DNA of 64,000 nt. Source: Gari tellinella (lineage: Eukaryota > Mollusca > Bivalvia > Cardiida > Psammobiidae). Below, one piece after another: positions 34,047-44,975 of the stretch (position 1 is its first letter; the number at the start of each line of letters is the position of its first letter). Position numbers and translations under genes: made by a program. The notes under the pieces are model-generated. The model was given only the letters and a program-made list of their open reading frames with translations. It searched no databases and was not told where the DNA came from. The stretch lies in contig OV277870.1 of assembly GCA_922989275.2 (NCBI GenBank), forward strand, positions 40,420,356 to 40,484,355, given 5' to 3'.

Positions 34047-34296
34047 TACAGTGGAGAATCTGTTATTCTTTCCCGATAAACGCGGTTACGCTAAAACTAT
34101 TTTTTCTTTTACAAACAGTTTGGAGCCAGATTAGACGCCGGGTAACCCGGCGTCTGATCAGGCTCCAAATTGTTTGCCACCAAGATAAAGATGAATTATC
34201 AGAATTGTCAAAAAGTTGTACTTTTCTACGTTTTTGTGTTTTGCGTCTGTGTACGTTTGCGTTTAAACGGGAAATAATAACAGATTCTCCAATGTA
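34047..34296 (+). mobile_element. Family A MITE, 250 bp
   Basis: Complete copy. It has GATAAACGCGGTTACGC in place of AATAAACGCGTTTACGC and TTTTCTTTTACAAACAG before the hairpin. The right end is CTCCAATGTA. Confidence 0.9.
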
Positions 34297-34510
34297 TTAT
34301 CAGTGTACAATAAACACAAAGTTCGACTGTGTTTAGATAATAAAAGGCTATTAGCCCCAAAGATATAGGACATTGTGTCTGAAACACCGTGTGATATGAT
34401 TTGCAAAGGTTTCGGTTATGTAGTTTTAATGTCCTCACAAATAATAAAAAAGGTTCGTTGATTTTACCTTATTTCATAACGTCTTTAATATATTCACGAG
34501 ATGACGACCA

Positions 34511-34764
34511 TTAACCCTTTCATGGTCAAATTTATCGTGAGGTTTTTACCCCTTCACTGCCATATAATTGTCTGCATCAATATTAATCTCTGCAATATCG
34601 TTTCAAAATTAGATTTAAGGCAATCAAACTGGCGTTATTTCAAAACAAGAGGAAAGTGGCAAACAGTTTTTATCCTGATCAGACGCCGCGTGACGCGGCG
34701 TCAGATCAGGATCACAGCTGTTCGCAAATGCGCTTTATGATGTCATTGGGAGTAAAAGAGTTAA
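34511..34764 (+). mobile_element. Family B MITE
   Basis: TTAACCCTTTCATGGTCAAA and GAGTAAAAGAGTTAA ends, TTAA on both sides. The hairpin arms are TTATCCTGATCAGACGCCGC and its complement with a GTGAC tip. The second internal start TTTACCCCTTCACTGCCATA is a family feature. Confidence 0.85.
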
Positions 34765-34812
34765 GCAGTTAGTATCGTTTGAAAGACAACTAAGAGTGAG
34801 GTCAGGCCGCTA

Positions 34813-34933
34813 TAACAGTGGAGAAGACGTTATTCTTTCCAGATCAATGCGTTAACGCTAACATTGTCATTGCAAACAGTTGGGAGCCAGATCAGACTCG
34901 GACAACTCGGCATCTGTACAGTTTTCAATATTT
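34813..34933 (+). mobile_element. Family A MITE (GAAGACGTTATT subfamily), truncated
   Basis: TAACAGTGGAGAAGACGTTA, then ATCAATGCGTTAACGC and GCAAACAGTTGGGAGCC. The right half is absent and the sequence runs directly into a left-truncated family C copy. Confidence 0.75.
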
Positions 34934-34934
34934 T

Positions 34935-35148
34935 GGTGAATTCTTCCGTGCTTCCACGTACATTTTGTATATATTTATTCCATTTTTTATCTAAAGGGTG
35001 TCTGGTCTAAATTTTCATTTTCTTCTTTTTTATATTGAAATTTCTACCAAAAAAACTCTGAGCAGACGCTGCAGTAGGCGAAATCTAATAACAGTCTACA
35101 CTGTTTGCCTATGTCCCATTTATGAGATCGTGGGCACACATGGCCTAA
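34935..35148 (+). mobile_element. Family C MITE, decayed
   Basis: Keeps TCTAAAGGGTGTCTGGTC, TTTTATATTGAAATTTC, a weak hairpin (AACTCTGAGCAGACGC and ACAGTCTACACTGTTTGCC), then GATCGTGGGCACACATGG and CCTAATG, where TTAA is lost. Confidence 0.65.
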
Positions 35149-35344
35149 TGCTCTATTGACTTTAGAATTGTTAGGAAAATGGTTCTGAAAAAATAGTCGA
35201 TGATTTTCAATGTTTGATATAAATGCAGTATTAAATAAGATAAAGAAGTCTTATAAGAACAGAACTAATTTCCCCTTAAATATAATTAATAAGGATAATA
35301 CTTTTACCGCGTAAACAGTCCAAACACTCATTGAACTTCGTCAG

Positions 35345-35594
35345 TACAGTGGATAATCTGCTATTCTTTCCCGTTTAAACGCAAACGTATGCAAACGCAA
35401 AACACTAAAACGTAGAAAAGTACAACTTTTGGACAATTCTGATAATTCATGTTTATCTTGGTGGCAAACAGTTTGGAGCCTGATCAGACGCCGGGTTACC
35501 CGGCGTCTGATCTGGCTCCAAACTGTTTACACGGTAAATAATAGTTTTAGCGTAAACGCGTTTATTGGGAAAGTATAACACATTCTCCACTGTA
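35345..35594 (-). mobile_element. Family A MITE, 250 bp
   Basis: Complete copy between TACAGTGGATAATCTGC and CTCCACTGTA. After the hairpin it reads TTTACACGGTAAATAATAG. It lies only ~460 bp from an opposite-orientation truncated copy (36052). Confidence 0.92.
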
Positions 35595-35629
35595 TGACAA
35601 CCATATGTAAAATAATGCAACCGTTTACT

Positions 35630-35722
35630 CTTTCACCACCAAAGTCGCCTAATTTTAACTTGGCAAACAGTTTGTATCTAGATCTGATCTGGATCAAAAC
35701 TTTTTGAAAATCGCCGCGATAC
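35630..35722. repeat. Decayed TTAA-MITE hairpin
   Basis: TACTCTTTCACCACCAAAG, GGCAAACAGTTTGTATCTAG and ATCTGGATCAAAACTTTTTG. The tip of the hairpin is deleted. Confidence 0.5.
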
Positions 35723-35862
35723 CCGCGCATGCGCATTGAAACCATAAATAAATATCAGGGCGCAATTAATTATTATTGGAGAGTACTAAAAAACGTTAGA
35801 TGTCGTACTATAAGGGTTGTTTGCATGCTAAAGGACGTTGGAGTCCGATACAGTTACCTGAA

Positions 35863-35975
35863 CATGCTACTGATAAGAGGGCTCCTACATAATCCATATG
35901 ATCAGGATCTACACTGTTTGCATAAGACAATTACACTCTTCACTAGTTTACTGTTTGTAAATGACGTAAACATTT
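35863..35975 (+). repeat. Family I MITE, partial
   Basis: GATAAGAGGGCTCCTACATA, GATCAGGATCTACACTGTTT, then GCATAAGACAATTACACTC and TACTGTTTGTAAATGACG, as in the right half of 37060-37310. Confidence 0.6.
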
Positions 35976-36051
35976 GGCACCAGGGCAAAACGTGTAAGCC
36001 ATTACGCCGACAGAGTATCTTCTGCTTTAGTGCTGATATCTGCATAACGTG

Positions 36052-36193
36052 TACAGTGCAGAATGTGTTATTCTTTCCCAATAAACGCGTTTACGCTAAA
36101 ACTATTATTTACCGTGCAAACTGTTTGGAGCCAGATCAGACGCCGGGTAACCCGGCGTCTGATCAGGCTCCAAACTGTTTGCCACCAAGATAA
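36052..36193 (+). mobile_element. Family A MITE, right half missing
   Basis: The left end TACAGTGCAGAATGTGTTAT through the whole hairpin to GCCACCAAGATAA is intact, then unrelated sequence follows. The hairpin stem is perfect except for the family A/A mismatch. Confidence 0.9.
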
Positions 36194-36718
36194 GCCAATT
36201 GAGGTTTATTGGAAGCCGGCTTTATCGGGGATGGGGTGTGGAGGGCTTCCTATGTGCTGAGGTTGAAATAAGTTATTTTCTTAGAAGGGATTTTGGCTTA
36301 AAGACATCAAGCCAGTCCATTCATTGATTACCACCCCATTGTCCTCACTACGTGTGAAAATACAGGTAGTTTACCGTATAGCATGAGAAAATTGTTTAGG
36401 CAACTGCTCAGCCATCTGAGAGCTTTGAATAGAGGCCCTTACATAATAGATCTCAATGGGTTTTTCAATGGGTTTTACTAACCAAGCTATCAAATATTCG
36501 GTGCGGGCCTCACAAGAGACGCCTGAATGATTCACCACCGTCAGCGCATGCTCTCCATGCTTTGACTCAAACTATCTACGGCAGTAGGTGTTACCACCCA
36601 AGCTAGATCATGTGATATCTTTAAGGGAAAAAGGTGAAAATAATGGAAGCAATTGTGTGCAACCAGTCAAAATTGCATTGTCTGCGCATGTCTGAAACTG
36701 ACTTGAATACAAATATTT
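36194..36718. other. No recognised gene or repeat
   Basis: Moderately GC-richer sequence without a convincing frame or splice-bounded exon. Confidence 0.45.
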
Positions 36719-36887
36719 TAGACAAAAAAGACTGTTCCGATTAGGAATAAAACTCATATCCGAACTAGTGCTCTAGACGAAACGTAACTGTTCCGGTTAG
36801 GAATAAAACTCATATCCGAACTAGTTCTTAAGACGAAACATAACTTTTTCGGTTAGGAATGAAACTCATACCCGAACTTATCACTTC
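36719..36887 (+). repeat. Three 56 bp tandem units
   Basis: GGTTAGGAATAAAACTCATA (first unit GATTAGG) recurs at 36739, 36795 and 36851, with TAGACGAAAC preceding it and CCGAACTAGT following it. Spacing is exactly 56 bp each time. The third unit is more diverged. Confidence 0.92.
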
Positions 36888-37059
36888 ATAACAACAGATG
36901 TTAAGAGCTTGCGTAGCGGCCGTACATGTACATGTAACTAGTCTCTTACAACCGCTAAGATATCTCTAATTGAATGTATGAAGGCGATTTGCAGCTAAAA
37001 CAATGGAAAAGTAAAACAGAAACCTCCAACAGGAACTTTCTGTTAAGGTTCAACCTGAC

Positions 37060-37310
37060 TTAACTCTTTCCTCCCTGAAACTTAAAATGGACAATCCCAG
37101 TTTTCATTTGAGTCTAGTCCATTTCTGAATTTTTAGGGTTGTTTTTGTCAATGTTTTGCATTATGACAAACAGTGAATACCCAGATCAGAGGGCTACATA
37201 TGGAGCCCTCTGATCTGGGTATTCACTGTTTGCATAGGACAAGTGCACTTTTCACATGTATACTGTTTGAAAAGGACGCCTATTTGCGGGACTAGGGCTC
37301 AAAGGGTTAA
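37060..37310 (+). mobile_element. Family I MITE, reference copy
   Basis: TTAACTCTTTCCTCCCTGAA at the left and GGGCTCAAAGGGTTAA at the right. The hairpin is perfect and differs in its inner part from A-D: GACAAACAGTGAATACCC, GATCAGAGGGCT and a CATATG tip. TTAA flanks are as in B and C. Confidence 0.85.
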
Positions 37311-38190
37311 GCATCCACGTGTCTTAAAACATCGCCAAAGAGAAGTTTCATTGTACATAAAATACCTCTCAAATACCTGAATCAACCCTTTCAACTATAT
37401 TATTCTTACTGCCAAACCCAGCAAAATTGTTCTTGGGCTTAACCGGCCTTACTTTTTTAAAAAGCCAACTTGTTTTCATCGTTTAGCCCTTTCCCTTACA
37501 GGAAAGCCTTTAAGTGCATTTAATGTATTCCTACATTGAAGAAAAGTAGTTTGAACTGATACAGTCATGAATATGTACCATTATAACATCTAATTAGTAC
37601 ATGTACCATTACCCTACCCGAGTTGTTCTGATTTAGAAACGATTATTATGTCTTTGATACAGTTTATCATTCATGAATCGTCTTTTCATTGGTCCTAATA
37701 TTGTTGTTTGTCTGTAGAATTAAATTGTATCATCACTTTCAGTAACCAATAAATCATTGTAGTATTTGCAAGAAAGCTTTTCAATGTTGTGCCTCCTCTG
37801 CACAAAGAAAAAGTGGTGTTTTTATTACAGGTTTTACACAAAACCCATAAAAAACAATAACTTCATCAATCATGAGAAAATCTCTAAAATCTTATTGAAG
37901 GAAACGTGGACAGTGACAAAAACTACATTATCAACAGAAACAAAAACAATTGGGAAAAACGGTGTGTCAATTCACCCATTACTTCATAAATAAACCCCAT
38001 TTACGCCTTTAATTGTTTTCCCCCACTGAAGAGATGAAGGGAGTTGCTCCACTTTATACAGTCGGAAATATGCTCTAACATAATTATTGTCTACGGTGTA
38101 CATCCTTGCAGATGTTAGCTCAAGACAGGCTAAAACTTAGGTAGAAGGTGGCTAATGCGCATTCGGCTTTATTTTCAACTTTGATATTCG

Positions 38191-38437
38191 TTAACCCTTT
38201 CACTCTGAATGACGTCATAAAGCGCATTTGCAAACAGTTTCGATCCTGATCAGACGCCGCGTCACGCGGCGTCTAATCAGGATCAAAACTGTTTGCCACT
38301 TATTTTGAAAATCACGTCAGTTATACTGCCTTAAATATAACTATTAAACGATATTGCAGACAACAATATTGAAGCAGACGACAATAAGGTAGTGAAAGGG
38401 TAAAGATATCACGATAGATTTAATCATGAAAGGGTTA
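38191..38437 (-). mobile_element. Family B MITE, near-complete
   Basis: TTAACCCTTTCACTCTGAAT at the left and CATGAAAGGGTTAG at the right. The hairpin tip is CGCCGCGTCACGCGGCG. The flank GAAGCAGACGACAATAAGG is shared by B copies. Confidence 0.87.
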
Positions 38438-38761
38438 GGTGTCTTCAACACTAGAAACAGGTTATCGGATACGAGGTTAAATATGATATAGATGGTTCAG
38501 AAAGATTGTGCACTTGGGTACCTTATGTGTGCCGTATCAATTTGATTTGCGTTTGTATTGTGATTTGTGATATTATGTTAATATAGCTGATAGTGTCCAA
38601 CCATTGTCAAAGGCTGATTTCTAATGGGTTACATGTATCTAAAGATATGTCATTACATGACATGTGAATGAATAATGCTGGACAATTGCAATGTAGACAC
38701 ACCCCAAAGGACGTTTCTGCAAATACCTATATTTTACATGTACATGTAGGAACCACCTGTC

Positions 38762-38925
38762 TTAACCCATTACCCCATGGCCTGTTTCTAGTTTTGAAAA
38801 TAAGAAACAACTAAAGGCACGTTGAAAGTAAAGCATACTGCGCCTTAAGGCACGATTTGGATCTGTTTTTTAAGTGGACGAATAAATTAAAGTCTTTTAA
38901 AGGCGTATTTATGTGGTCATTCATC
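38762..38925 (+). mobile_element. Family F MITE, truncated
   Basis: TTAACCCATTACCCCATGGC, then AAGGCACGTTGAAAGTAAAG and ACTGCGCCTTAAGGCAC. Only part of the right arm and AGTGGACGAATAAATTAAAG survive. Confidence 0.65.
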
Positions 38926-39502
38926 TTGAATTACTGCACCCACAAATCCGGAACCTTCTCTTCGTTGAGCTTTATTCTAAAAATGTTAGAGGTTCGGATG
39001 TTCTACTGTTTTGCATTTAGTGCCAATTGACACTTTACAGACGGGGCTTTATCTGCTGACTGAAAAACTGTCAATAATTGAACTTTTCACCGGGCAATCT
39101 TTTTAAGTCTGATCTGCCGTAATGGTCTGTCAATTCCTAGCTTGTTGGAAGTTCTAATACATGTATCTATGTATCAGCAAGCTCTTTAGGAACGATATAA
39201 AGAGAGTGGTACATGTATGCGTATTAACTCTATCCCTTCAATAATATTACATCCAGAAATCTTTGCTTCCGGAAACCAAATGAAAATAAAACGAAAATAT
39301 GTAATACGAATTAGTTTTATTGCAACTGGATGCATTTTATGGGATTACGTTTTACTTTTAAATGTTGGTATGCTACATGTACGAAGAGTAACACTAAAAC
39401 CCTTTCACTACCATGATGTCCACAATATTAAAATTGTCATCTGCTTGATTTTCACCCATACTTGAATGAGCATTTTTTCAGAATGCAAAACACTGAGGCA
39501 TG

Positions 39503-39752
39503 TACAGTGGAGAATGTGTTATTCTTTCCCAATAAACGCGTTTACGCTAAATCTATTATTTGCAGTGCAAATAGTTTGGAGCCAGATCAGACGCCGGGTA
39601 ACCCGGCGTCTGATCAGACTCCAAACTGTTTGCCACCAAAATAAACATGAAATATCAGAATTGTCCAAAAGTTGTTCTTTTCTACGTTTTAGTGTTTTGC
39701 GTTTGCGTACGTTTGCGTTTAAACGGGAAAGAATAACAGATTCTCCACTGTA
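39503..39752 (+). mobile_element. Family A MITE, 250 bp
   Basis: Complete copy. The flanks GGCATG-TA and TA-CATGC are symmetric around the insertion. The stem has GATCAGACTCC, so two stem positions are unpaired. Confidence 0.93.
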
Positions 39753-39776
39753 CATGCATATAACTATACAGTGCTC

Positions 39777-39812
39777 ATTCCCTATAACGGCCCTCCCAAC
39801 AAAATTGACAAA
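39777..39812 (+). repeat. Family D MITE, left-end fragment
   Basis: TACAGTGCTCATTCCCTATA, then ACGGCCCTCCCAACA. The body is missing. Confidence 0.7.
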
Positions 39813-39839
39813 ATAATTTTTCCTAACTCCTAACGAAAT

Positions 39840-40364
39840 GTGCGTTGGATGTACACTGTAGGTAGCCTTTGTATAGATCTTACATGTATAGAGCCAATAT
39901 TTTGTTCAGTCATTTTGTCAGAACTAATATATTTTATCCATTACATGGCATTACTATGGTTCGGAACCGGCAGCCGTATAACTTCAGTGGACATTGGTTC
40001 CATTATATTCGTATTTGTTCATTACAAACAATGGTTATCCAAAGCTGTAAAACTGGTCTCGTAGAGGATAGCGGATTTGGACGGATTGGTTCGTACATTG
40101 TAAACAATCTAGTATTTCAAAGCAAAAAACGAATCTAGGTTGAGTTTGTTCGTATAAAGTAGGCTCCTTCTATAGTTAAGGAATACTTCGACTATTCTTT
40201 TTGTTCATGGAGGTATGAGAAAGGACCGTTTCACACTGTATGAAACCTTGAAAAAAGTGTGACCAGATTTTTTTAATACCTGTACTGAATTTAAAAAAAG
40301 AAATTAAACAGAGAATCTGACACGAGTGCTCATCATTTGGTGTTTTTAAGCCGTAGGCTGTAGT
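39840..40364. other. No recognised gene
   Basis: Two overlapping open frames of 75-90 codons occur at 39840-40138 on the plus strand. Neither shows a motif I recognise, and overlap in two frames argues against both. Confidence 0.4.
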
Positions 40365-40370
40365 CCCTCC

Positions 40371-40461
40371 GCCAAATATATTTACCTCAAACGTGACGTT
40401 GTTTTGTAATACTCAACGTCATCCCCAATGACGTCATTCGGCGTCCCGCTTAATGCAGCGC
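40371..40461 (+). promoter_or_regulatory. CRE/AP-1-like site cluster in a dispersed repeat, copy 2
   Basis: CGCCAAAT, TGACGTTG (40394-40401), AACGTCAT (40415-40422), TGACGTCA within ATGACGTCAT (40428-40437) and GCAGCGC. This is the same order as the reverse complement of 16840-16950. The surrounding palindromic words GTAGTCC (40351) and GGACTAC (40487) may mark edges of the element. Confidence 0.55.
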
Positions 40462-40668
40462 TTTTGAAGAACAGTTGGACTACGATAAAGTCGTCCCGAC
40501 AAGGCATGACCTAATTTAATTTTGTTCATGGGGTTATAAAATAAAAACTTACAGCCGATCACAACTAACCAACAGTAATGAAAACGACTAATATTAAATA
40601 ATTGTTCCGTGACAAAATGTTAAATGATAGCGTAGAGCAAGCATACACGTAAACAAAAACTTATTTTT

Positions 40669-40718
40669 GAGTTGAACGTGGTACTTTTATTATGAGTTGA
40701 ACGTGGTACTTTCGTTAT
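40669..40718 (+). repeat. Two 25 bp tandem units
   Basis: GAGTTGAACGTGGTACTTT occurs twice 25 bases apart, followed by TATTAT and CGTTAT respectively. Confidence 0.9.
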
Positions 40719-40794
40719 GCTTCAAGTAATCAAACAGTTTACCTGCTAAAGTGCTAGTAATATACGGAATTAATTGTGCCAACATTTTATTCAT

Positions 40795-40878
40795 TGCAGA
40801 CAACAATATTGAAGCAGACGATAATCAGGCGGTGAAGGGGTAAACGCCTCACGGTAAATTTGGTCATGAAAGGGTTAA
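40795..40878 (-). repeat. Family B MITE end fragment
   Basis: GCAGACAACAATATTGAAGC, GGTGAAGGGGTAAACGCC and CATGAAAGGGTTAA correspond to one end of B without the hairpin. Confidence 0.75.
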
Positions 40879-41073
40879 ATGGGAAAGAATATCATATTTC
40901 TCGCTGTATACTACATTCTAAAGTTTAAAGTGTAAAAAACATAAAACTATTTGTGTTTGCTTTGCAGACAGACAATAGTTCATCATCGTACGGGTTAATA
41001 TTTATCATACCGGAACAAGCATGTCGACTTCATAAAGTGTAATATTTGATGGTCCTCATCAATGCCTGTTTCA

Positions 41074-41273
41074 ATTACCCCTTTACGCCGGGTAGATTCT
41101 TCCATGTTTATATATTGGATTAGTCCATTTTTATCAAAGGAATGCCTGGTCAAAATTTTCATTTTCATTTTGTTTAATATTGAAATTCATATCAGAAAAC
41201 AGTGTAGACTCTGATAAGACGCCGCTTAATACTGTTTGCCTATTTCCTATTTATGGGACCGTGGGCACAATTT
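41074..41273 (+). mobile_element. Family C MITE, hairpin-deleted
   Basis: ATTACCCCTTTACGCCGGG, TTTATCAAAGGAATGCC and AACAGTGTAGACTCTGATAA, then a jump from GCCGCTTAAT to ACTGTTTGCC, so most of the right hairpin arm is deleted. It ends near GGACCGTGGGCACAATT. Confidence 0.75.
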
Positions 41274-41371
41274 TCCATGTTTTGTAAAAGCCGCCGAAAA
41301 AGCTGCTTTCTGCAACATTTCTCAATGTTGGTGGATCTATACTTGAAGTTTAGAAAATATCATCATACATG

Positions 41372-41567
41372 TACAGTCGAACTTCGAAATCTCGCACTCG
41401 CTTAACTCAATATAACCGATATTTCGACACATGAATTACATTATTTCATGTTCGGTTCAGTAGAACATACCCGTATTTCAAAGTTAAAACGTGGCTAAGT
41501 CACGTTTTAACTTTGAACTAGGGTATGTTCGACATAACCGAGTTCGAGATATCGAAGTTCGACTGTA
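41372..41567. mobile_element. Family E MITE, reference copy
   Basis: TACAGTCGAACTTCGAAATC and the inverted ATATCGAAGTTCGACTGTA form clean ends with TA. Inside, AAGTTAAAACGTGGCTAAGT and its near-complement form a second stem. Confidence 0.87.
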
Positions 41568-41675
41568 TTATCTTTCAGTTTGTACCCAGGTGAGATTCCG
41601 AGTTGTTCTGGGTGCATACTGTTTACAACATCCTAGGGTCCTGATAGGCAAAGTATTTCAAATTTCTGCATCAAA

Positions 41676-41735
41676 CAATATGGTGTCACTACTCATTAGA
41701 ATCGTCTTTCGAGACGATTCGAATGAGTAGTTACA
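41676..41735. repeat. Palindrome related to the element Z stem
   Basis: ATGGTGTCACTACTCATTAG pairs with CGAATGAGTAGTTACAGCAT around AATCGTCTTTCGAGACGATT. The same layout and wording lie in all Z copies and, at the tip, in the foldback MITE at 21604. A further Z-like phrase, TCTGGAGCCCTG, follows at 41801. Confidence 0.7.
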
Positions 41736-42169
41736 GCATAATTATAATTGCTTGCTGAATGAGTGAGAACATCTTTGATTTGTTATATTTACTTCCTCTG
41801 ATCTGGAGCCCTGACCCGCTACATGTATCAAACTTTTGTAGTCACAGTGCCAAATCTTACTTACCTGCCCATTCCAAGTGCCTGTTCGAATTACTAAACG
41901 GAAAGGTTTATGTTGGTACATGTACTAAATTTAGACGCCGTAAATATATCTTAATAGTATCTGTTCGCAAGTGGTTTTCACTAATCATTCTTGATAGCGT
42001 TAACGATATATTGAAAGAAACATGCGATTATTGCATTAGTTCAATGACAAACCTTCAACATTATCTAAAAGAAATGTCGACGCCCATGCCAGTCAATATA
42101 CCTTTATCTACTGTTAATCTAAGCAGTCAAACTATTAGATATAATGCACATTAGGTTCAGTAGTGGTTT

Positions 42170-43080
42170 GGCCTTTTTTATGTCCCTAGAGTATAGATTT
42201 GAAGGCATTTCGCGATTAAGCTGTGTTTTCGGTCAGCGCATATGTATATCTAATTGTCTGTTTTGACATCTAACGTGGTGTTTGAGTACAACATTGGTTA
42301 GCGGAGTGTCACATACCATAGCGCGATCATTGTGACCTTGACTTTTGTGCTCAATTTTATAATTATAATGTGTGAAGCTTACATCCTTTACCACATCAGT
42401 TTCAGATTCCAGAGTTTATTTGTGGGAACAATTTGGGATGACGGAGAGTCACATGCCTTGTTCTGGTAAATGCGACCCTGACATTCACCTCAGATTTAAC
42501 CCTTTACCCAATAACCCGTTTACAACATTAAATACAGGTGATCACTTAAAGCAGGTTGGAAGTAAAGCAGAATTTGCCTCAAGGAACATCCTGCTTTACT
42601 TGCAGCCTGCTTTAAACTACCATCTACTAGGCTATATAAATATGTGTTATGGTAATAGTTCATGAGGGTATAAACTGGAACTATTGTCTTCAGCGGAGGA
42701 ATAAATTAAATACGTAAAGTCGCTTCTATGGGGGAAAGGGTTAAAACAAAAATGTCCGGAGGATTTTCCTATACCATAACAGTTAGGAATACCAAACTGG
42801 ACGTGTGAGTACATCTTGTCATGGCGGAGTGTAAGCGTACGCATGATTATGCAACCTTGACATCGACCGTTGACCTCAATTACAGCACAGCCGTTGGTGG
42901 AACATATGTATATACCAAATTGGCTACGAATAGCAAATAATATAGAGTGTATTACTAATTTATTCTCTGGATGGTACGATGCAACGATTCATTGTCACTA
43001 AATTATCTTTGTTGGCCGAGTATCACATACAAGTTTCGGGCCAATGATACAACGAGCATGATCTTTGAACATTGGGGTAG
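42170..43080 (+). repeat. Degenerate tandem repeat (GCGGAGTGTCACATAC units)
   Basis: Variants of GGCGGAGTGTCACATACC followed by TGCAACCTTGAC...GACCTCAATT occur near 42302, 42439, 42823 and 43015. Once the nested F MITE is removed, the spacings are about 135-190 bp. The 97-codon frame at 42372-42665 crosses this repeat and the MITE and is not a gene. Confidence 0.55.
42496..42744 (+). mobile_element. Family F MITE, reference copy
   Basis: TTAACCCTTTACCCAATAAC at the left and TATGGGGGAAAGGGTTAA at the right, TTAA on both sides. The stem is TAAAGCAGGTTGGAAGTAAA with GCAGCCTGCTTTA. CTTCAGCGGAGGAATAAA follows. It is inserted in a unit of the surrounding tandem repeat. Confidence 0.85.
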
Positions 43081-43365
43081 AGTCTTACCACTATGTCAGT
43101 TCCGGCAGTGGGTTTAATCTATTTTCCAAACCCACTTCGGGTATCATCTATATACATAAATTGATAACCTTAAACTGTTTGGATCATAATCAGACACTAG
43201 GTACTTGCAATGTGATCTTAATCCGGTTTTTTCTAATGTACTTTATTTTTCACATGTTATCAGAACATAACAATACTACGAACTGGTTCAGTACGTGGCA
43301 TACGGTACAATGTTTATTCGGAAAGTATCATGTGAACGAGCCTATGATACAATTTGTGGTTGAGG

Positions 43366-43440
43366 ACCCCTATTGAGATCGGCCATTGTCGGTCAATATC
43401 GGTACTCTTCGGAGAGCGATCGGTCATTCTAGACTTCAGA
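43366..43440 (+). repeat. Repeat L, copy 1
   Basis: ATATCGGTACTCTTCGGAGA and GCGATCGGTCATTCTAGAC match, in reverse, 45603-45640. Confidence 0.6.
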
Positions 43441-43647
43441 AATATACTAAAACATGGATCGGAACTATCAGATGAAGAAAACGCCCGATTGTTGTATGTA
43501 GAGAACCAAATTGAGTCCGATTTCACCTCAGCCTTGAATGTACATGTATGTCTATTACACACGTGGTTATTACCCATCACAATCTACCTTTGCACACATG
43601 TTAGTGTCCACATTACCCATATTTATAAGTATTCTGGCCAATGGTAA

Positions 43648-44059
43648 TACAGTGTTCCCTCCAAACAACGGCCCTCCCAACAACGCCTCCCTCCTTATAA
43701 CGAGATTTGCTGCAGTTCCATAAAAAGGACAAGCATTTCAAACGTTTATACAGCTGCAATATCGTCTGCTTAAAGTTGTCGTCTGCTGATTTTCTCTAAT
43801 TACATAATGGACATTTTGACAAGAAAAAACGTAATGACGAGTGACAAAGAGCTTTAATCCAGATCAGGGCACTCATTTTTGTAAATCACACAATTAGATT
43901 GACATTTTGGTTTAACTTGTTTCAAATAAGAAAATGTCTGATCTGGATTCAAGCTGTTTGCAAATGTAGCCAATTTCCCTCCCTTTAACGACTCCATTCC
44001 GAACAACGCACATTATTTGTGTCTCCCATTTGGTTGTCGTTTTAGAGAGGGAGCGCTGG
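43648..44059 (+). mobile_element. Family D MITE with hairpin replaced by a templated insert
   Basis: Ends TACAGTGTTCCCTCCAAACA and TTAGAGAGGGAGCGCTGG. Between TCCAGATCAG and TGTCTGATCTGGATTC the GC-rich hairpin tip is missing. In its place are 70 bases (43867-43936) that are an inverted copy, ~93 percent identical by eye, of 44976-45045. Confidence 0.85.
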
Positions 44060-44106
44060 TGTCGTATCTTCTTTTTCTCTACTTCCTCAATGCTCTCTTT
44101 TTATAT

Positions 44107-44344
44107 TTAACCCTTTCGGTACCAAGGCCATCTGCACTTGTATTTTCAAACATAACGGATCTAGAACAGACGCCGCGAATTGCGGCACGTCTGATCAAGA
44201 TCGAAACTATTTGACAAACGTATCAATGTTTTTTTAAAATTTAAATGCTGTTAACTTTTAACTTCCAAATTTGATCAATAACAGTGTGCTGGCGAAATAT
44301 TACAGCAGATGATAACACGGTAGTGACTGTTTCAGCCGGGTTAT
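44107..44344 (+). mobile_element. Family B MITE, diverged
   Basis: TTAACCCTTTCGGTACCAAG at the left and GTAGTGACTGTTTCAGCCGG before GTTA at the right. The hairpin tip is GCCGCGAATTGCGGC, with an extra A in the right arm. Confidence 0.7.
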
Positions 44345-44415
44345 TACTTTACGTCTAATACGTCCTAATGACAGCGATGTGATAAGGATTGTCATGTGTG
44401 TTATGTAAAGAGAGT

Positions 44416-44918
44416 TTAACTCTTTCCTCCCTGAAGCCTCCAATGGATAACTCTAGTTTGCAATTAAGTCTAGGCCAATTTTTTACTTTTCTGCCGTGTG
44501 TTGATTTTTACTACAGTGGAGAATCTGTTATTCTTTCCCGTTTAAACGCAAACGTACGCAAACGCAAAGCACTAAAACGTAGAAAAGAACAACTTTTGGA
44601 CAATTTTGATATTTCATGTTTATCTTGGTGGCAAACAGTTTGGAGCCTGATCAGACGCCGGGTTCACGGCGTCTGATCTGGCTCCAAACTGTTAGCACTG
44701 CAAATAATAGTTTTAGCGTAAACGCGTTTATTGGGAAAGAATAACACATTCTCCACTGTATATATGTCAAATGACAAACATTGTAGACAATGATCAGAGG
44801 ACTCCTTAAGGAGCCCTCTAATCAGGGTCTACACTTTTTGCATAGGACAAGTGTGCTCCTTACATGTACACTGTTTGCAAATGACGAATATATGCGTGAC
44901 TAGGGTTCAAAGTGTTAA
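44416..44918 (+). mobile_element. Family I MITE interrupted by a family A MITE
   Basis: TTAACTCTTTCCTCCCTGAA to GATTTTTAC, then the A element, then ATGACAAACATTGTAGACAA, the AGGACTCCTTAAGGAGCCCT hairpin and GGTTCAAAGTGTTAA. Joining the two parts restores the order of 37060-37310. The I copy is therefore older than the A copy. Confidence 0.85.
44512..44760 (-). mobile_element. Family A MITE nested in family I
   Basis: Complete ends and TA flanks. The hairpin tip has lost two bases (GGGTTCACGGCG) and the right arm reads CTGTTAGCACTG. Length is 249 bp. Confidence 0.92.
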
Positions 44919-44975
44919 TGTATTTTGATATAAGAGGGTTGTGTTGTTTGGGTATGATATGCCTTGCGTTACTAT

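Noticed and set aside
35729..36193. Longest frame in the window, 154 codons
   Set aside because: It runs through a decayed family I piece into a truncated family A MITE and has no recognisable domain.
40371..40461. Host gene promoter
   Set aside because: A related block exists at 16840 in opposite orientation and no exon follows, so a dispersed repeat is the simpler reading.
42372..42665. 97-codon frame as a gene
   Set aside because: It crosses from a degenerate tandem repeat into an inserted F MITE.
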